This document shows, piece after piece, positions 28,816 to 39,161 of a stretch of 64,000 nt of DNA. Source of the DNA: Sphingomonas lacusdianchii (GTDB taxonomy: Bacteria; Pseudomonadota; Alphaproteobacteria; Sphingomonadales; Sphingomonadaceae); the NCBI RefSeq assembly GCF_022664395.1, contig NZ_JAKRET010000013.1:85322-149321 (forward strand), written 5' to 3'. The position numbers and the translations under genes are program-made. Below the pieces are notes generated by a model. The model ran no database searches, had not been told where the DNA came from, and saw only the letters and a list, made by a program, of their open reading frames with translations. Position 1 is the first letter of the stretch. Every line of letters starts with the position of its first letter.

Positions 28816-29475
28816 ATGACTCCATCCCCGATCCGTGCGGCGATCATCCCGGTGACCCCGCTCCAGCAGAATTGCACGTTGTTGTGGTGTACGAAGACGA
28901 TGCGCGGTGCCTTTGTCGATCCCGGCGGCGACCTGCCGCGCCTGATCGCCGCCGCCGAACAGCACGGCGTCCGGATCGAAAAGATCCTGTTGACCCACGG
29001 CCATATCGACCATTGCGGCGAGGCGAAGCCGCTGGCCGAGCAACTGGGCGTGCCGATCGAGGGACCGCATGAGGCCGACCGGTTCTGGATCGCGCGGCTG
29101 GATGAGGACGGCAAGCGCTGGGGGCTGCGCGGCGTGCCGTTCGAACCCGACCGCTGGCTGGTCGAGGGCGACACGGTGACGGTCGGCGAGGCGAGCTTCG
29201 CAGTGTACGAGACCCCGGGCCATACCCCCGGCCATGTCATCTTCCACCATGAAGACGCCAAATTCGCGCTGGTCGGCGACGTGCTGTTCCAGGGGTCGAT
29301 CGGCCGTACCGACTTTCCGCTGTCGGATACGCAGGCGCTGATCGATTCGGTCGTGACCAAGCTGTGGCCGCTGGGCGAAGATGTCGCATTCGTACCCGGC
29401 CATGGTCCGGGCAGCACCTTCGGCCATGAACGCGCGACCAATCCGTTCGTCGGCGACGCGGCGCTGGCAGTCTGA
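28816..29475 (+). CDS. MBL-fold hydrolase, glyoxalase II-like (YcbL type)
   Basis: 219 aa from ATG 28816. Metal-binding motif LLTHGHIDHCGEA, further ligands in ETPGHTPGHVIFHHED, LVGDVLFQGSIGRTDFP and FVPGHGPGSTFGHE. The length and the GSIGRTDFPLSD block fit the short YcbL branch of hydroxyacylglutathione hydrolases, which cleave thioesters. No signal peptide. Divergent from pabB with an 85-bp gap. Confidence 0.9.
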   Translation: MTPSPIRAAIIPVTPLQQNCTLLWCTKTMRGAFVDPGGDLPRLIAAAEQHGVRIEKILLTHGHIDHCGEAKPLAEQLGVPIEGPHEADRFWIARLDEDGKRWGLRGVPFEPDRWLVEGDTVTVGEASFAVYETPGHTPGHVIFHHEDAKFALVGDVLFQGSIGRTDFPLSDTQALIDSVVTKLWPLGEDVAFVPGHGPGSTFGHERATNPFVGDAALAV

Positions 29476-29494
29476 GCGCGCCTGTGGCCACGGA

Positions 29495-29576
29495 CGTCAC
29501 CCCAGCGAAGGCTGGGGTCTGTCGCGGCTCCTGTTCCGTGCTATCAACGAGAGACCCCAGCCTTCGCTGGGTGACG
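29495..29576. repeat. Double-hairpin intergenic repeat, CCCCAGCGAAGGCTGGGG family
   Basis: It begins CGTCACCCCAGCGAAGGCTGGGG and ends AGCCTTCGCTGGGTGACG, mirroring the repeat at 5372-5456 with transitions kept complementary within each arm. It occupies the start of the 306-bp gap between the MBL hydrolase and rpmF; the rest of that gap holds the rpmF promoter and leader. Confidence 0.75.
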
Positions 29577-29617
29577 GCGGTGGAAGCGAAATTGCGGCAT
29601 CCAACCCCAACCCGAAG

Positions 29618-29646
29618 CTTGCAACGCCGCGCGAAAACGCTATAGG
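29618..29646 (+). promoter_or_regulatory. Candidate sigma-70 promoter of the rpmF-plsX-fabH operon
   Basis: CTTGCA (29618-29623), 17-bp spacer, TATAGG (29641-29646). Transcription would begin near 29653 and give a leader of about 130 nt. The leader is strongly structured: CGCGACC (29659-29665) pairs with GGTCGCG (29694-29700) around a GC-rich inner hairpin. Confidence 0.5.
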
Positions 29647-29781
29647 CGCGGTTCGCTTCGCGACCAGCCTGTCTGCCGGTCCGGCGGGTCGCCGGTCGCG
29701 AAAAGCGGTCGGGCACTTGCCTGGGCCGCGTCGTCAGTTGGTGGCGAAACCAAGTGATACCCAAGTTATAAAGGTGCCGAA

Positions 29782-29961
29782 ATGGCAGTTCCCAAGAGAA
29801 AGACCACGCCCTCCAAGCGCGGTATGCGTCGCAGCCACGATTCGCTGAGCGTCGAGTCGTTCCAGGAATGCCCGAACTGCGGCGAACTGAAGCGTCCGCA
29901 CAATCTGTGCAACGCCTGCGGCCATTATAACGGTCGCGAAGTCGTCTCGGTCGAAGCGTAA
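29782..29961 (+). CDS. rpmF: 50S ribosomal protein L32
   Basis: 59 aa, starting [20 protein letters not shown]. The zinc-ribbon cysteines are all present (C30, C33, C43, C46 in CPNC...CNAC), so this is the zinc-binding (C+) form. It is part of the large ribosomal subunit. It is followed after 26 bp by plsX, the conserved bacterial linkage of L32 with fatty-acid and phospholipid genes. The DUF177 (yceD) gene that often precedes rpmF is not here. Confidence 0.97.
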   Translation: MAVPKRKTTPSKRGMRRSHDSLSVESFQECPNCGELKRPHNLCNACGHYNGREVVSVEA

Positions 29962-29987
29962 CCGCCAGACCGGACAGGGAAGCACGC

Positions 29988-31019
29988 ATGGCCGACGGGT
30001 CCTGGATCGCCATCGATGCGATGGGCGGTGACGAAGGGCTTGCCACCATGCTGGCGGGCGTCGCCCATGCGCGACGCCGCCACGAATCGATGCGGTTCCT
30101 GCTGGTCGGGGACGAATCGGCGATTCGTGCCGGGCTCGAATCGCACCCGAACCTGTCCGCGGCGTCGGAAATCGTCCACGCCCCCGAAGTCGTCGGATCG
30201 TCGGACAAGCCCAGCCAGGCGATCCGCCGGGCCAAGACGACATCGATGGGCGTCGCCATCGGCCTGGTGAAGCAGGGCCGTGCCGCCGCCGCGGTGTCGG
30301 CGGGCAATACCGGCGCGCTGATGGCGATGGCGAAGCTGGCGCTGCGCACCATGCCGGGCATCGATCGCCCGGCGCTGGCGGCATTGCTGCCCAGCCTTGG
30401 CGACAATGATCTGGTCATGCTCGACCTCGGCGCCAATGCCGAGTGCGATGCGCGCAACCTCGTCCAGTTCGCGGTCATGGGTGCGGCCTATGCCCGCACC
30501 GCGCTCGATCTCGAATCCCCCCGCGTCGCGTTGCTGAACATCGGCACCGAGGAGCTGAAGGGCATCGACAGCGTCCGCGAGGCGGCGGCGATCCTGCGCG
30601 CCTCGCCGCATCTGCCGATGACCTTTTCGGGCTATATCGAGGGCGATCGCCTGTCGCGTGGGCAGGTCGATGTCGTGGTGTGCGACGGTTTCTCGGGCAA
30701 TATCGCGCTGAAGACCGCCGAGGGCACCGCGCGATTCGTCGCCGACCTGCTCAAGCGCGCCTTCCGGTCGTCGATTCGCTCCAAGATCGGGTTCCTGATC
30801 TCGCGCCCGGCGACCGAATTGCTCCGCCATCACCTCGACCCCAACAATCATAATGGCGCGGTCTTTCTCGGCCTCAACGGGCTGGTCGTCAAAAGCCATG
30901 GCAGCGCGAACGAGGCCGGTATTTCGAACGCGATCCAGGTCGCGGCCAAGATGGTCCGCGACGACCTGACCCGCAGCATCGCCAGCGATCTGGCGGGCAT
31001 AGAGGCACGCGCGGCATGA
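29988..31019 (+). CDS. plsX: Phosphate acyltransferase PlsX
   Basis: 343 aa. Diagnostic segments: [12 protein letters not shown] at the N terminus, [65 protein letters not shown] and [25 protein letters not shown]. It converts acyl-ACP to acyl-phosphate, the first step of phosphatidic acid synthesis via PlsY. Its stop overlaps the fabH start (ATGA), coupling phospholipid and fatty-acid initiation. Confidence 0.97.
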   Translation: MADGSWIAIDAMGGDEGLATMLAGVAHARRRHESMRFLLVGDESAIRAGLESHPNLSAASEIVHAPEVVGSSDKPSQAIRRAKTTSMGVAIGLVKQGRAAAAVSAGNTGALMAMAKLALRTMPGIDRPALAALLPSLGDNDLVMLDLGANAECDARNLVQFAVMGAAYARTALDLESPRVALLNIGTEELKGIDSVREAAAILRASPHLPMTFSGYIEGDRLSRGQVDVVVCDGFSGNIALKTAEGTARFVADLLKRAFRSSIRSKIGFLISRPATELLRHHLDPNNHNGAVFLGLNGLVVKSHGSANEAGISNAIQVAAKMVRDDLTRSIASDLAGIEARAA

Positions 31020-31984
31020 TCCGTTCGGTCGTCACCGGCACCGGTTCGGCACTGCCGGCGCAGCGCGTTTCGAACGCGGAACTCGCCGAGCGCGTCGACA
31101 CCTCCGACGAATGGATCGTCGAGCGCACCGGCATCCGCTTCCGCCACATCGCCGCCGCGCATGAGACGACGGCGACCCTCGCCGCCGATGCCGCCCGCGC
31201 GGCGATCGCCGCTGCGGGGATCGAGGCGCAGGCGATCGACCTGATCGTGCTGGCCACCGCGACCCCCGACCAGACCTTCCCCGCGACCGCGACCAAGGTG
31301 CAGGCGATGCTCGGCATCGACGACTGCGTCGCGTTCGACGTGGCGGCGGTGTGTTCGGGCTTTCTCTATGCGGTGCAGGTCGCCGATGCGATGCTGCGCA
31401 CCGGTGTTCACCACCGGGCACTAGTGATCGGAGCCGAGACTTTCAGCCGCCTCCTCGACTGGGAAGACCGCACGACCTGCGTCCTGTTCGGCGACGGCGC
31501 GGGTGCGATCGTGCTGGAAGGACGCGAGGCGGAGGGCGACACGCCGCGCGGCATCCTGTCGACCAGGCTTCATGCCGATGGTCGCCATAACGGCCTCCTC
31601 TATGTCGATGGCGGTCCCTCGACCACCGGCACCGTCGGCAAGCTGCGGATGAAGGGCAAGGAAGTGTTCCGCCACGCGGTGGTGAACCTCGCCAGCGTCA
31701 TGGGCGAATCGCTGGAACTCGCGGGGCTTACCGCCGATGATGTCGACTGGGTCGTGCCGCATCAGGCCAATGCCCGTATCCTCGATGCGACCGCGCGCAA
31801 GCTCGGCCTCCCCCCCGAAAAGGTCGTGGTGACCGTCGACATCCACGCCAACACCTCGGCGGCGTCGGTCCCGCTGGCCCTCGACGTCGCGACGCGCGAC
31901 GGCCGCATCCAGCCGGGCGACATCGTCGTGCTGGAAGCGATGGGGGGTGGTTTCACCTGGGGCGCTGCTGTAGTCCGTTGGTAA
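31016..31984 (+). CDS. fabH: 3-oxoacyl-ACP synthase III FabH
   Basis: 322 aa. The catalytic triad is Cys113 ([14 protein letters not shown]), His249 ([11 protein letters not shown]) and Asn279 ([10 protein letters not shown]). The N terminus has [17 protein letters not shown]. It condenses acetyl-CoA with malonyl-ACP to start fatty-acid synthesis. Translationally coupled to plsX by a 4-bp overlap and followed by ihfA after 73 bp. Confidence 0.97.
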   Translation: MIRSVVTGTGSALPAQRVSNAELAERVDTSDEWIVERTGIRFRHIAAAHETTATLAADAARAAIAAAGIEAQAIDLIVLATATPDQTFPATATKVQAMLGIDDCVAFDVAAVCSGFLYAVQVADAMLRTGVHHRALVIGAETFSRLLDWEDRTTCVLFGDGAGAIVLEGREAEGDTPRGILSTRLHADGRHNGLLYVDGGPSTTGTVGKLRMKGKEVFRHAVVNLASVMGESLELAGLTADDVDWVVPHQANARILDATARKLGLPPEKVVVTVDIHANTSAASVPLALDVATRDGRIQPGDIVVLEAMGGGFTWGAAVVRW

Positions 31985-32057
31985 TCCTTTAGTATTTTTG
32001 AATCTTCGTATACGCTGTGCTAGCGGAAGCGGCGTACACGAAAGAAGGATTTCTCCA

Positions 32058-32354
32058 ATGGTTTCCGATGGTACGCTGACCCGCGCCGATCTCGCCGAAG
32101 AAATGCATCGTGAGATCGGTCTGTCGCGTGCCGATTCCGCGCGCGTCGTCGAACAGATTCTCGACCATATGTGCGAGGCGCTGGCGGCCGGTGAGAACGT
32201 CAAGATTTCCGGCTTCGGCAGCTTCGTGCTGCGCGACAAGGGCGAGCGGATCGGCCGCAATCCCAAGACCGGCATCGAAGTTCCGATCGCGCCGCGCCGC
32301 GTGCTCACCTTCCGCGCCAGCCAGATGATGCGCGACCGCATCGTCGCCAACTGA
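32058..32354 (+). CDS. ihfA: Integration host factor alpha subunit
   Basis: 98 aa from ATG 32058 with AGAAGGA upstream. DNA-bending HU/IHF fold: [29 protein letters not shown], the arm-base signature [28 protein letters not shown], and [14 protein letters not shown]. The order fabH-ihfA-merR is common in alphaproteobacteria. IHF shapes promoters, replication origins and recombination sites, including those used by tyrosine integrases like the one at 62283. Confidence 0.95.
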   Translation: MVSDGTLTRADLAEEMHREIGLSRADSARVVEQILDHMCEALAAGENVKISGFGSFVLRDKGERIGRNPKTGIEVPIAPRRVLTFRASQMMRDRIVAN

Positions 32355-32364
32355 ACGGATTCGG

Positions 32365-32724
32365 TTGCCACCCCCGGTCGACAAATCCGCCAATGCCTAT
32401 CGCACGATCGGCGAAGTGGCGCGCGACCTGGGGGTGCCGCAGCATCGGCTGCGCTATTGGGAAGGGCGTTTCCCGCAGATCCGGCCGCTGACCCGCGCCG
32501 GCGATCGCCGCTATTATAGGCCGGAGGACGTCGCGCTGCTGCGCCGGATCCAGGCGCTGCTTGGCGAACAGGGCTATACCGTGCGCGGTGTCCAGCAATT
32601 GCTGGCGCAGGAGGCGAAGGCCCCGGCGGTACCGGTCGCGCCGATCACCCGCCGCGCCGCGCGGATCATCGAACTGCGTGCGATCCGCGCGACGCTGGCC
32701 GATGCGCTGGCGGCCGACGACTGA
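32365..32724 (+). CDS. MerR-family regulator
   Basis: 119 aa with a TTG start at 32365, 10 bp after ihfA. The winged helix-turn-helix is complete: [30 protein letters not shown] followed by [20 protein letters not shown] and the dimerisation start [14 protein letters not shown]. There is no metal-binding Cys tail, so it is not a metal sensor of the classic type. It travels with ihfA in many alphaproteobacteria; targets unknown. Confidence 0.9.
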   Translation: MPPPVDKSANAYRTIGEVARDLGVPQHRLRYWEGRFPQIRPLTRAGDRRYYRPEDVALLRRIQALLGEQGYTVRGVQQLLAQEAKAPAVPVAPITRRAARIIELRAIRATLADALAADD

Positions 32725-32750
32725 TCCCCGTTCCACCGTACCCCGCTCTG

Positions 32751-32864
32751 CCGTTCGTTCCGAATAGCAGCGGAGTCTGTCGAAGCGGCGTATCGAAGGA
32801 CCGTTGCCGGAGACGCTTCGATCCGGGTTTCGACTTCGCGCGGCCCCTGCCCGGCACGAACGGT
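32751..32864. repeat. Degenerate intergenic repeat of the CGTTCGT...ACGAACG family
   Basis: Ends CCGTTCGT and ACGAACGG with an inner GTATCGAAG / CTTCGATcC pair; clearly related to 8807-8917 and 37578-37689 but more diverged. It fills most of the 220-bp gap before the PBP1A gene. Confidence 0.55.
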
Positions 32865-32944
32865 GTCGATGGCCGGGGGAACATCAGCGCTCGCTCCGCC
32901 CCCTCCCTTTCCCCGACGGCCAAACCTGCTAAACCGCGCGGGCA

Positions 32945-35455
32945 ATGAGCGTATCCGATACCGACACCTCCCCCGCCCCCTCCCGGCGGGCCCGCTTCGC
33001 CCGCATCCGGCGACGGTGGTGGTTCCGCCTGCCGGCCATTGCCCTGCTGCTGTCCGGGATCGGTGTGTTCCTCATCTGGTTGCTCCTGTGGCGGACCCTG
33101 CCGTCGGTCGATTCGCTGCGCGCCTATGAACCGCCGCTACCGACCAATGTCCGCGGGATCGGGGGCGATCCGATCCACAGCTATGCCCGCGAACGCCGGG
33201 TGCAGCTGTCCTATGCCGAATATCCGCCGCTGCTGGTCCGCGCCTTCCTCGCGGCCGAGGACCGGACGTTCTTCGAACATCACGGCGTCGACTATCCCGG
33301 CATCGCCGCCGCGATCCTCACCAATTTGCGCAACGACGGCCGCCCGATCGGCGCGTCGACGATCACGCAACAGGTCGCGAAAAACCTGCTGCTGACCAAC
33401 GAGGTCAGCTATGTCCGCAAGGCGAAGGAGGCGCTGCTCGCCTATCGGATCGAGGATGCGCTGACCAAGCAGCAGATCCTCGAACTCTATCTCAACCAGA
33501 TCGCGCTCGGCCGGAACGCCTTTGGCGTCGAAGCTGCGTCCCATGCCTATTTCGGCAAGGAGCTGCGCGAGCTGACCCTGCCGCAAATGGCGTATCTGGC
33601 GATCCTGCCCAAGGGGCCGTCGAACTATACGCCTGAACGTGGATATGATCGCGCGATCACCCGCCGCAACTGGGTGCTGGGCGAAATGGAGCGTAACGGC
33701 TTCATCACGCCCGCGCAGCGCGCCGCCGCCGTCGCCCAACCACTCGGCACCATCCCGCGCCAGACCCCGCGACAGGAAACCGCCGGCGGCTATTTCATCG
33801 AGGAAGTCCGCCGCCAGCTGCTCGGCCAGTTCGGCGAGAATGCGAAGGACGGCCCGTACAGCGTCTATGCCGGCGGTCTGTGGGTGCGCACCTCGCTCGA
33901 CCCGAAAATTCAGCAGGATGCGCAGGACGCGCTGCGCAGCGGGCTGATCCGGTTCGATTCGGGGCGTGGCTGGTCAGGCCCGCTCAACAAGCCGCGCGCG
34001 ACGATCGACGGCGACAATTGGCAGCAGGCGCTGCTCAACACCAATATCGGCGTCGATTATCAGGATTGGCAGGCGGCGATCGTCATCGACAAGGACGGCG
34101 ATGCGGCGCGAATCGGCTTTGCCGATGGCCGCACCGGCACCCTGCCGCGCGGCAATGCGCAGATGCCGGTCCGCGGCGGCACCGGCAACGCCTTTGGCGC
34201 GATCCAGCGCGGCGACATCCTCGCCGTCGCGCCGGCCGGCAGCCAATGGTCGCTGCGTTCGGTCCCGCGCGTGTCGGGCGGCATGGTGGTCGAGGACCCG
34301 CGCACCGGCCGCATCCTCGCCATGCAGGGCGGGTTCGACAGCCGCATCCAGTCGTTCAACCGCGCGACGCAGGCGATGCGCCAGCCCGGATCGACCATCA
34401 AGCCGATCGTCTATGCCGCCGCGCTGGAGGCGGGGATGACCCCGGCGTCGATCATCGTCGACGGCCCGTTCTGCGTGAATCAGGGCGGGCGGCTGGGCCA
34501 GAAATGCTTCCGCAATTTCGGCGGCGGCGGTGCCGGACCGCACACCATGCGCTGGGGCATCGAACAGTCGCGCAACCTGATGACGGTGCGCGCGGCGGCC
34601 CAGACCGGCATGGACCGGGTCAACGACCTGATCCAGCGCGTCGGCATCAGCGATACGAAGTTCCCGCCCTATCTCTCCTATGCGCTGGGTGCGGGCGAGA
34701 CGACCGTGCTGCGCATGGTCAACGCCTATTCGATCCTCGCCAATCAGGGCCGCGAACTGAAGCCCACCGTCATCGATTTCGTGCAGGACCGCCGCGGCAA
34801 GGTGATCCTGCCCGCCAACTGGCGTGCCTGCGACGGGTGCAACGCCCCCGATTGGGACGGCAAGCTGATGCCGCGTCCGCAAATCCGGTCGCGCCAGGTC
34901 ATGGACGCGATGAGCGCCTACCAGATGGTGCATATCATGGAGGGCGTGATCCAGCGCGGCACCGCCACCACGCTCCGCGACCTGAACCGCCCGATGATGG
35001 GCAAGACCGGCACCTCGACCGGCCCCACCGACGTCTGGTTCGTCGGCGGCACGCCGCAGATGATCGCCGGGCTGTATCTCGGCTTCGACAGCCCCCGCAA
35101 TCTCGGCGGCTATGCGCAGGGCGGGACGATCGCCGCGCCGATCTACAAAACCTTTGCGGTCAAGGCGTATCAGGACATGGAGGTCCTGCCCTTCCGTGCC
35201 CCCGCCGGCATCCGCATGGTCCGCATCGACCGCGCCAGCGGCCGCCCAGTCTATGGCGCATGGCCGACCACTGATCCCAAGGCGGCGGTGATCTGGGAAG
35301 CGTTCAAGCCCGAGACCGAGGCGCGCCGTGCGACTGGTCGGCTGGGCGAGGCGCGTGCGCCGGTGACCCGCGATCCGACCCGTATCGCACCGAGCCGGCA
35401 ACAGGTGCAGCCGCGCGACAGCGACTTCTTGCAACGCGAAGGGGGAATCTACTAG
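32945..35455 (+). CDS. mrcA: Penicillin-binding protein 1A (bifunctional class A PBP)
   Basis: 836 aa. A basic cytoplasmic tail and one membrane anchor (about residues 30-48) precede the glycosyltransferase domain (catalytic Glu105 in [32 protein letters not shown]). The transpeptidase domain has the active Ser483 in [17 protein letters not shown] in EQSRNLMTV, and KTGT (Lys687) in [18 protein letters not shown]. It polymerises and crosslinks peptidoglycan in the periplasm. prfB follows after 55 bp. Confidence 0.96.
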   Translation: MSVSDTDTSPAPSRRARFARIRRRWWFRLPAIALLLSGIGVFLIWLLLWRTLPSVDSLRAYEPPLPTNVRGIGGDPIHSYARERRVQLSYAEYPPLLVRAFLAAEDRTFFEHHGVDYPGIAAAILTNLRNDGRPIGASTITQQVAKNLLLTNEVSYVRKAKEALLAYRIEDALTKQQILELYLNQIALGRNAFGVEAASHAYFGKELRELTLPQMAYLAILPKGPSNYTPERGYDRAITRRNWVLGEMERNGFITPAQRAAAVAQPLGTIPRQTPRQETAGGYFIEEVRRQLLGQFGENAKDGPYSVYAGGLWVRTSLDPKIQQDAQDALRSGLIRFDSGRGWSGPLNKPRATIDGDNWQQALLNTNIGVDYQDWQAAIVIDKDGDAARIGFADGRTGTLPRGNAQMPVRGGTGNAFGAIQRGDILAVAPAGSQWSLRSVPRVSGGMVVEDPRTGRILAMQGGFDSRIQSFNRATQAMRQPGSTIKPIVYAAALEAGMTPASIIVDGPFCVNQGGRLGQKCFRNFGGGGAGPHTMRWGIEQSRNLMTVRAAAQTGMDRVNDLIQRVGISDTKFPPYLSYALGAGETTVLRMVNAYSILANQGRELKPTVIDFVQDRRGKVILPANWRACDGCNAPDWDGKLMPRPQIRSRQVMDAMSAYQMVHIMEGVIQRGTATTLRDLNRPMMGKTGTSTGPTDVWFVGGTPQMIAGLYLGFDSPRNLGGYAQGGTIAAPIYKTFAVKAYQDMEVLPFRAPAGIRMVRIDRASGRPVYGAWPTTDPKAAVIWEAFKPETEARRATGRLGEARAPVTRDPTRIAPSRQQVQPRDSDFLQREGGIY

Positions 35456-35510
35456 CGCGCCGCCTATATCGGCGGCATTCCCTTCGATTCAGATTTTCCG
35501 GAGTTTTCTC

Positions 35511-36638
35511 ATGCGCGCCGAAGCGCAAGCCCATGTAGACAAGATCAACGATGCGCTCTCGCTGCTGCGCCGCTTCCTCGATTGGGACCGCGCGCTCCGC
35601 CGGCTCGACGAGCTGAACGCGCGCGTCGAGGATCAGGCATTGTGGAACGATCCCAAGGCCGCGCAGGACGTCATGCGCGAACGCCGCCGGCTGGACGAGG
35701 CGATCACCGCCACCCGCACCATCGAGCGCGAACTGGCCGATACGGTCGAGCTGATCGAGATGGCCGAGGAGGAGGGCGATGCCGAGATGGCCGACGAAGG
35801 CGTCGCCAATCTCGCCGAACTCGCCAAACGCGCCGATCACGACAAGGTACAGGCGCTGCTGTCGGGCGAAGCCGATGCTAACGACACCTATATCGAGATC
35901 AACGCCGGTGCCGGCGGGACCGAAAGCCAGGACTGGGCCGGCATGCTGCAACGCATGTACACCCGCTGGGCCGAACGCCGCGGGATGAAGGTCGAACTGG
36001 TCGACCAGCATTCGGGCGAACAGGCCGGGATCAAGTCGGCGACGTTGCTGATCAAGGGCGAGAATGCCTACGGCTTCGCCAAGACCGAGGGCGGGGTCCA
36101 CCGGCTGGTCCGCATCAGCCCCTATGACAGCGCCGCGCGCCGCCACACCTCGTTCGCGTCGATCTGGGTCTATCCGGTGATCGACGACAATATCGAGGTC
36201 GAGTACAACGAAAGCGACCTGCGCATCGATACCTATCGCGCGTCGGGCGCCGGGGGTCAGCACATCAACACCACCGATTCGGCGGTGCGCATCACCCACA
36301 TCCCGACTGGCATCGTCGTCCAGTGTCAGAACCAGCGTTCGCAGCACAAGAACAAGGCCGAGGCCTATAACCAGCTCCGCGCCCGCCTCTACGAGCGCGA
36401 ACTCGCGATCCGCGAGGCGGAGGCCAATGCCGAGAACGCGACCAAGACCGATATCGGCTGGGGCCACCAGATCCGGTCGTACGTGTTGCAGCCGTACCAG
36501 ATGGTGAAGGACCTGCGCACCGGCGTCGTCTCGACTGCGCCGGGCGACGTGCTCGACGGCGCGCTCGACCCGTTCATGGCGGCGGCACTGTCGCAGCGCG
36601 TGACCGGTGAAAAGGTCGAAATCGAGGACGTCGACTGA
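35511..36638 (+). CDS. prfB: Peptide chain release factor 2
   Basis: 375 aa. The GGQ motif that triggers peptide release is at residues 248-250 ([16 protein letters not shown]). The stop-codon-reading loop is [17 protein letters not shown], with SPY in place of the E. coli SPF, a variant seen in alphaproteobacteria. The frame is continuous from the first ATG: the usual autoregulatory +1 frameshift site near codon 25 is absent (FLDWDRAL is encoded without a UGA). The next gene starts inside its stop codon (TGATG). Confidence 0.97.
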   Translation: MRAEAQAHVDKINDALSLLRRFLDWDRALRRLDELNARVEDQALWNDPKAAQDVMRERRRLDEAITATRTIERELADTVELIEMAEEEGDAEMADEGVANLAELAKRADHDKVQALLSGEADANDTYIEINAGAGGTESQDWAGMLQRMYTRWAERRGMKVELVDQHSGEQAGIKSATLLIKGENAYGFAKTEGGVHRLVRISPYDSAARRHTSFASIWVYPVIDDNIEVEYNESDLRIDTYRASGAGGQHINTTDSAVRITHIPTGIVVQCQNQRSQHKNKAEAYNQLRARLYERELAIREAEANAENATKTDIGWGHQIRSYVLQPYQMVKDLRTGVVSTAPGDVLDGALDPFMAAALSQRVTGEKVEIEDVD

Positions 36639-37396
36639 TGCGCCACGCGCTCCCGCTTGCGCTATTGCTATTGGCTGGCTGCGACGCGACGCAGCCGAGC
36701 GCGGTGGCCAATGGGCAGCGGGAGGAACGTCATGACTTTCCCAAGGCCGACCGGCCGGTGGCGACGATCGTGTCGGCCCGCTGGTCGACCGAGGAAGCGC
36801 GCGACCGGCTGAACGAGGCCGAACTGGTCATGGACCGCGCCGGTATCGCGTCGGGGATGACCGTCGCCGATATCGGCGCGGGCGAGGGCTATTACACCAT
36901 CCGCATGGCGCAGCGCGTCGGGCCGGACGGGCGGGTGCTGGCCGAGGACATCATCCCGCAGATCCGCGACGCACTGGCGCAGCGGGTGGCGCGCGAACGG
37001 CTCGACAATGTCAGTGTGCGGCTGGGCGAACCCGACGACGCCAAGCTGCCCGCGAACAGCTTCGACCGGGTGCTGATGGTCCATATGTACCATGAGATCG
37101 CCGAGCCCTATGCGTTCCTGTGGAACCTGCGTCCGTCGCTGCGGGCCGGCGGACAGGTGGTGGTGGTCGACGCCGACCGCCCGACCCAGAATCACGGCAC
37201 CCCACCCGCGCTGCTAAAGTGCGAATTCGAAGCGGTCGGGTACCGGATGGTCGAGTTGCAGAAAATGCCCTCGGCCGGCGGTTATATCGCGATGTTCACG
37301 CCCGACGGTCCACGCCCGGCGCCGGAAAAGATCGTGCCGTGCCGCGTGCCGTCACCCACGCCCAGCGCCAGCCCGAGCGGCAACCACCAGGGCTGA
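36638..37396 (+). CDS. Lipoprotein class I SAM-dependent methyltransferase-like protein
   Basis: 252 aa. Signal with lipobox [15 protein letters not shown]. The methyltransferase fold has a good motif I (MTVADIGAGEGYYTIRMAQRVG) and DRVLMVHMYHEIAEPYAFLWNL, then LRAGGQVVVVDADR. The C terminus is a Pro/Ser-rich tail. Its first base is the last base of the prfB stop, so it depends on prfB translation. It parallels the exported methyltransferase at 1893-2693. How a periplasmic protein would get SAM is unclear. Confidence 0.85.
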   Translation: MRHALPLALLLLAGCDATQPSAVANGQREERHDFPKADRPVATIVSARWSTEEARDRLNEAELVMDRAGIASGMTVADIGAGEGYYTIRMAQRVGPDGRVLAEDIIPQIRDALAQRVARERLDNVSVRLGEPDDAKLPANSFDRVLMVHMYHEIAEPYAFLWNLRPSLRAGGQVVVVDADRPTQNHGTPPALLKCEFEAVGYRMVELQKMPSAGGYIAMFTPDGPRPAPEKIVPCRVPSPTPSASPSGNHQG

Positions 37397-37410
37397 GGCC
37401 CTTCCCCCTT

Positions 37411-37543
37411 CCCCACCCGTTCGGTTCGAGCAGCTTCGAGCTTGTCAAGAAGCGTCCGTCGAGAACGGGTCGCTTGAGGCACCGCCTTCTCGACTTCGGT
37501 TCTCGACAAGCTCGAACCTCCGCTCGAAGCAAACGGGTGGGGA
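37411..37543. repeat. Intergenic inverted repeat, CCCGTTCGGTTCGAG family
   Basis: Outer arms CCCCACCCGTT and AACGGGTGGGG are perfect; inner segments AGCTTGTCAAGAAGC and TTCTCGACAAGCT also pair. With the following repeat it fills the 316-bp gap between the lipoprotein methyltransferase and the NUDIX gene; I see no gene in that gap. Confidence 0.7.
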
Positions 37544-37577
37544 AGAGACGGGACAGGACAGAAAGGCCGATCCCCAC

Positions 37578-37689
37578 CCGTTTATGCTGAGTAGAGGCTG
37601 AGCTTGTCGAAGACCCGTATCGAAGCACCTGTGGCCCCCGTCCTGCGATACGCCATTTCGACGGGCTCAATGGCACTCAGGACGAACGG
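37578..37689. repeat. Intergenic inverted repeat, CGTTnnTGCTGAGTAGAG family
   Basis: Begins CCGTTTATGCTGAGTAGAGG and ends GGCACTCAGGACGAACGG, with GTATCGAAG / CTGCGATAC inside. Same family as 8807-8917, lying 35 bp after the preceding repeat of a different family. Confidence 0.7.
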
Positions 37690-37712
37690 GGGATGGGACC
37701 GCAACGGGGCCG

Positions 37713-38252
37713 TCACCCCAGCAAAACCGGCGCCAGCAACAGCAACAGCTTCACATCGACCGCCTTGCCCGCCGCCCGCTGTGCCGCGACGAACCCGGCA
37801 AGGTCCGCCAGCGCCACCCGATGGACGATGATCTCCTCCCCCGGCACCCCGCCGCCATCGCCGACCCGCGTCAGCTCGCCGGCACGGAACAGGGTGAAAC
37901 TCTCCGACACCATGCCCGGCGACGAATGATATTCGCCGAGTGAGGTCATGTTGCCGGCGCGATAGCCGGTCTCTTCCTCCAGCTCGCGCGCGGCCGCCAC
38001 CGCCGCCGCCTCGCGCGCGGCATCGTCGCCGACCAGCCCGGCGGGCAGTTCGATACATGCCCGCCCCAGCGGCACGCGATATTGCTCGACCAGCAGGACA
38101 TGACCGTCGTCGATCGCGACGATCACCGCCGCACCGATGCCGTTCGCCCGCCCGACATATTCCCAGCGCCCGCGTCTTTTCGCGGTGATGAAGCGCCCCG
38201 CCCACATCACTTCTTCGGGAGCGTCGCTGTCGATCATCGAACTTCCTGTCAT
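37713..38252 (-). CDS. NUDIX hydrolase, ADP-ribose pyrophosphatase-like
   Basis: 179 aa (ATG 38252; ATG 38237 is an alternative). The Nudix box is complete: [23 protein letters not shown] fits G-x5-E-x7-REUxEExGU. The upstream substrate-recognition part ([23 protein letters not shown]) is that of ADP-ribose/nucleotide-sugar pyrophosphatases. It clears ADP-ribose or related nucleoside diphosphates. Divergent from mscL. Confidence 0.9.
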   Translation of the reverse strand: MTGSSMIDSDAPEEVMWAGRFITAKRRGRWEYVGRANGIGAAVIVAIDDGHVLLVEQYRVPLGRACIELPAGLVGDDAAREAAAVAAARELEEETGYRAGNMTSLGEYHSSPGMVSESFTLFRAGELTRVGDGGGVPGEEIIVHRVALADLAGFVAAQRAAGKAVDVKLLLLLAPVLLG

Positions 38253-38314
38253 GGCCCTTGCCTGTACGCACCGTATCGAAGCACAACAGCGTCCTCAACC
38301 ATGGGGAGATGGTC

Positions 38315-38779
38315 ATGGGAATGCTCAAGGAATTCCGCACCTTCGTCGCGCGCGGCAACGTCCTCGACCTCGCGGTCGGCGTCATTATCGGCGCGGCCTT
38401 CGGCACGATCACCAAATCGCTGACCGACGACATCATCATGCCGGTGATCGGCTATCTCTTCGGCGGCTTCGATTTTTCCAGCTATTTCCTGCAACTGGGG
38501 CCCGTCCCGGCCAGCTATACCGGATCGCCCGACAATTACGCCGCGCTGAAGGCGGCGGGCGTGCCGTTGTTCGGCTATGGCGAATTCATCAGCGTGGTGA
38601 TCAATTTCCTGATCCTCGCCTTCATCGTTTTCCTGCTGGTCAAGTTCGTGAACCGCGCGATCGCGGTCGTCCACGAAGAGCAGAAGACCGGCGAAGCCCC
38701 GCCCGCCGCCGATCCGGCCGATATCGCGCTGCTCCGCGAAATCCGCGACGAACTGCGCGCGGCGCGGGCAAGGGACTGA
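38315..38779 (+). CDS. mscL: Large-conductance mechanosensitive channel MscL
   Basis: 154 aa. Start ATG 38315 was chosen because GGGGAG lies at a good distance; in-frame ATGs at 38309 and 38321 are alternatives. [34 protein letters not shown] is the signature N-terminal helix and first pore helix; the second helix is [21 protein letters not shown], and the C-terminal bundle [12 protein letters not shown] is present. It opens under hypo-osmotic shock. Confidence 0.95.
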   Translation: MGMLKEFRTFVARGNVLDLAVGVIIGAAFGTITKSLTDDIIMPVIGYLFGGFDFSSYFLQLGPVPASYTGSPDNYAALKAAGVPLFGYGEFISVVINFLILAFIVFLLVKFVNRAIAVVHEEQKTGEAPPAADPADIALLREIRDELRAARARD

Positions 38780-38912
38780 TCGTCCGCCGGACGACGGCAA
38801 CGGCAGGCGTCCCGAACGACTCCGGTTCGAACCGGAGATCGAGCGATCCTGACGCGCGGGGGACGCCGTTCGGTCTGGCGGACCGGCCTCCCCGATCGAA
38901 ACCGACACAGCA

Positions 38913-38948
38913 AAACCCGCCGGTCGTCCATCGACGTCCGGCGGGTTT
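38913..38948. terminator. Strong hairpin between mscL and rpmG
   Basis: Perfect 11-bp stem AAACCCGCCGG / CCGGCGGGTTT with a 14-nt loop and a T-run on the rpmG (minus) strand, so it should terminate rpmG and block mscL read-through. A second perfect palindrome, CTCCGGTTCGAACCGGAG, is at 38820-38837. Confidence 0.75.
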
Positions 38949-38993
38949 CGAAAGCCGCAAGCGGCACGTCCGGTCCCGATGGACCGGCGCGGC

Positions 38994-39161
38994 TTACTTG
39001 ATCTTGGCTTCCTTGAACTCGACATGCTTGCGCACGACCGGGTCGTACTTGCGGAAGGTCAGCTTTTCGGTCTGGTTGCGCGGGTTCTTCTTGGTGACAT
39101 AGAAGAAGCCGGTATCGGCCGAGCTGACGAGCTTAATCTTGACGGTGGTCGGCTTTGCCAT
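38994..39161 (-). CDS. rpmG: 50S ribosomal protein L33
   Basis: 55 aa from ATG 39161: [34 protein letters not shown]... This is the zinc-free (C-minus) form: the CxxC pairs of the zinc version are missing and replaced by charged residues. Thus the window holds a zinc-binding L32 and a zinc-independent L33. Monocistronic, with a terminator 45 bp after the stop. Confidence 0.97.
   Translation of the reverse strand: MAKPTTVKIKLVSSADTGFFYVTKKNPRNQTEKLTFRKYDPVVRKHVEFKEAKIK

Noticed and set aside
35511..35600. Programmed +1 frameshift site in prfB
   Set aside because: No in-frame UGA is present; the gene is continuous.
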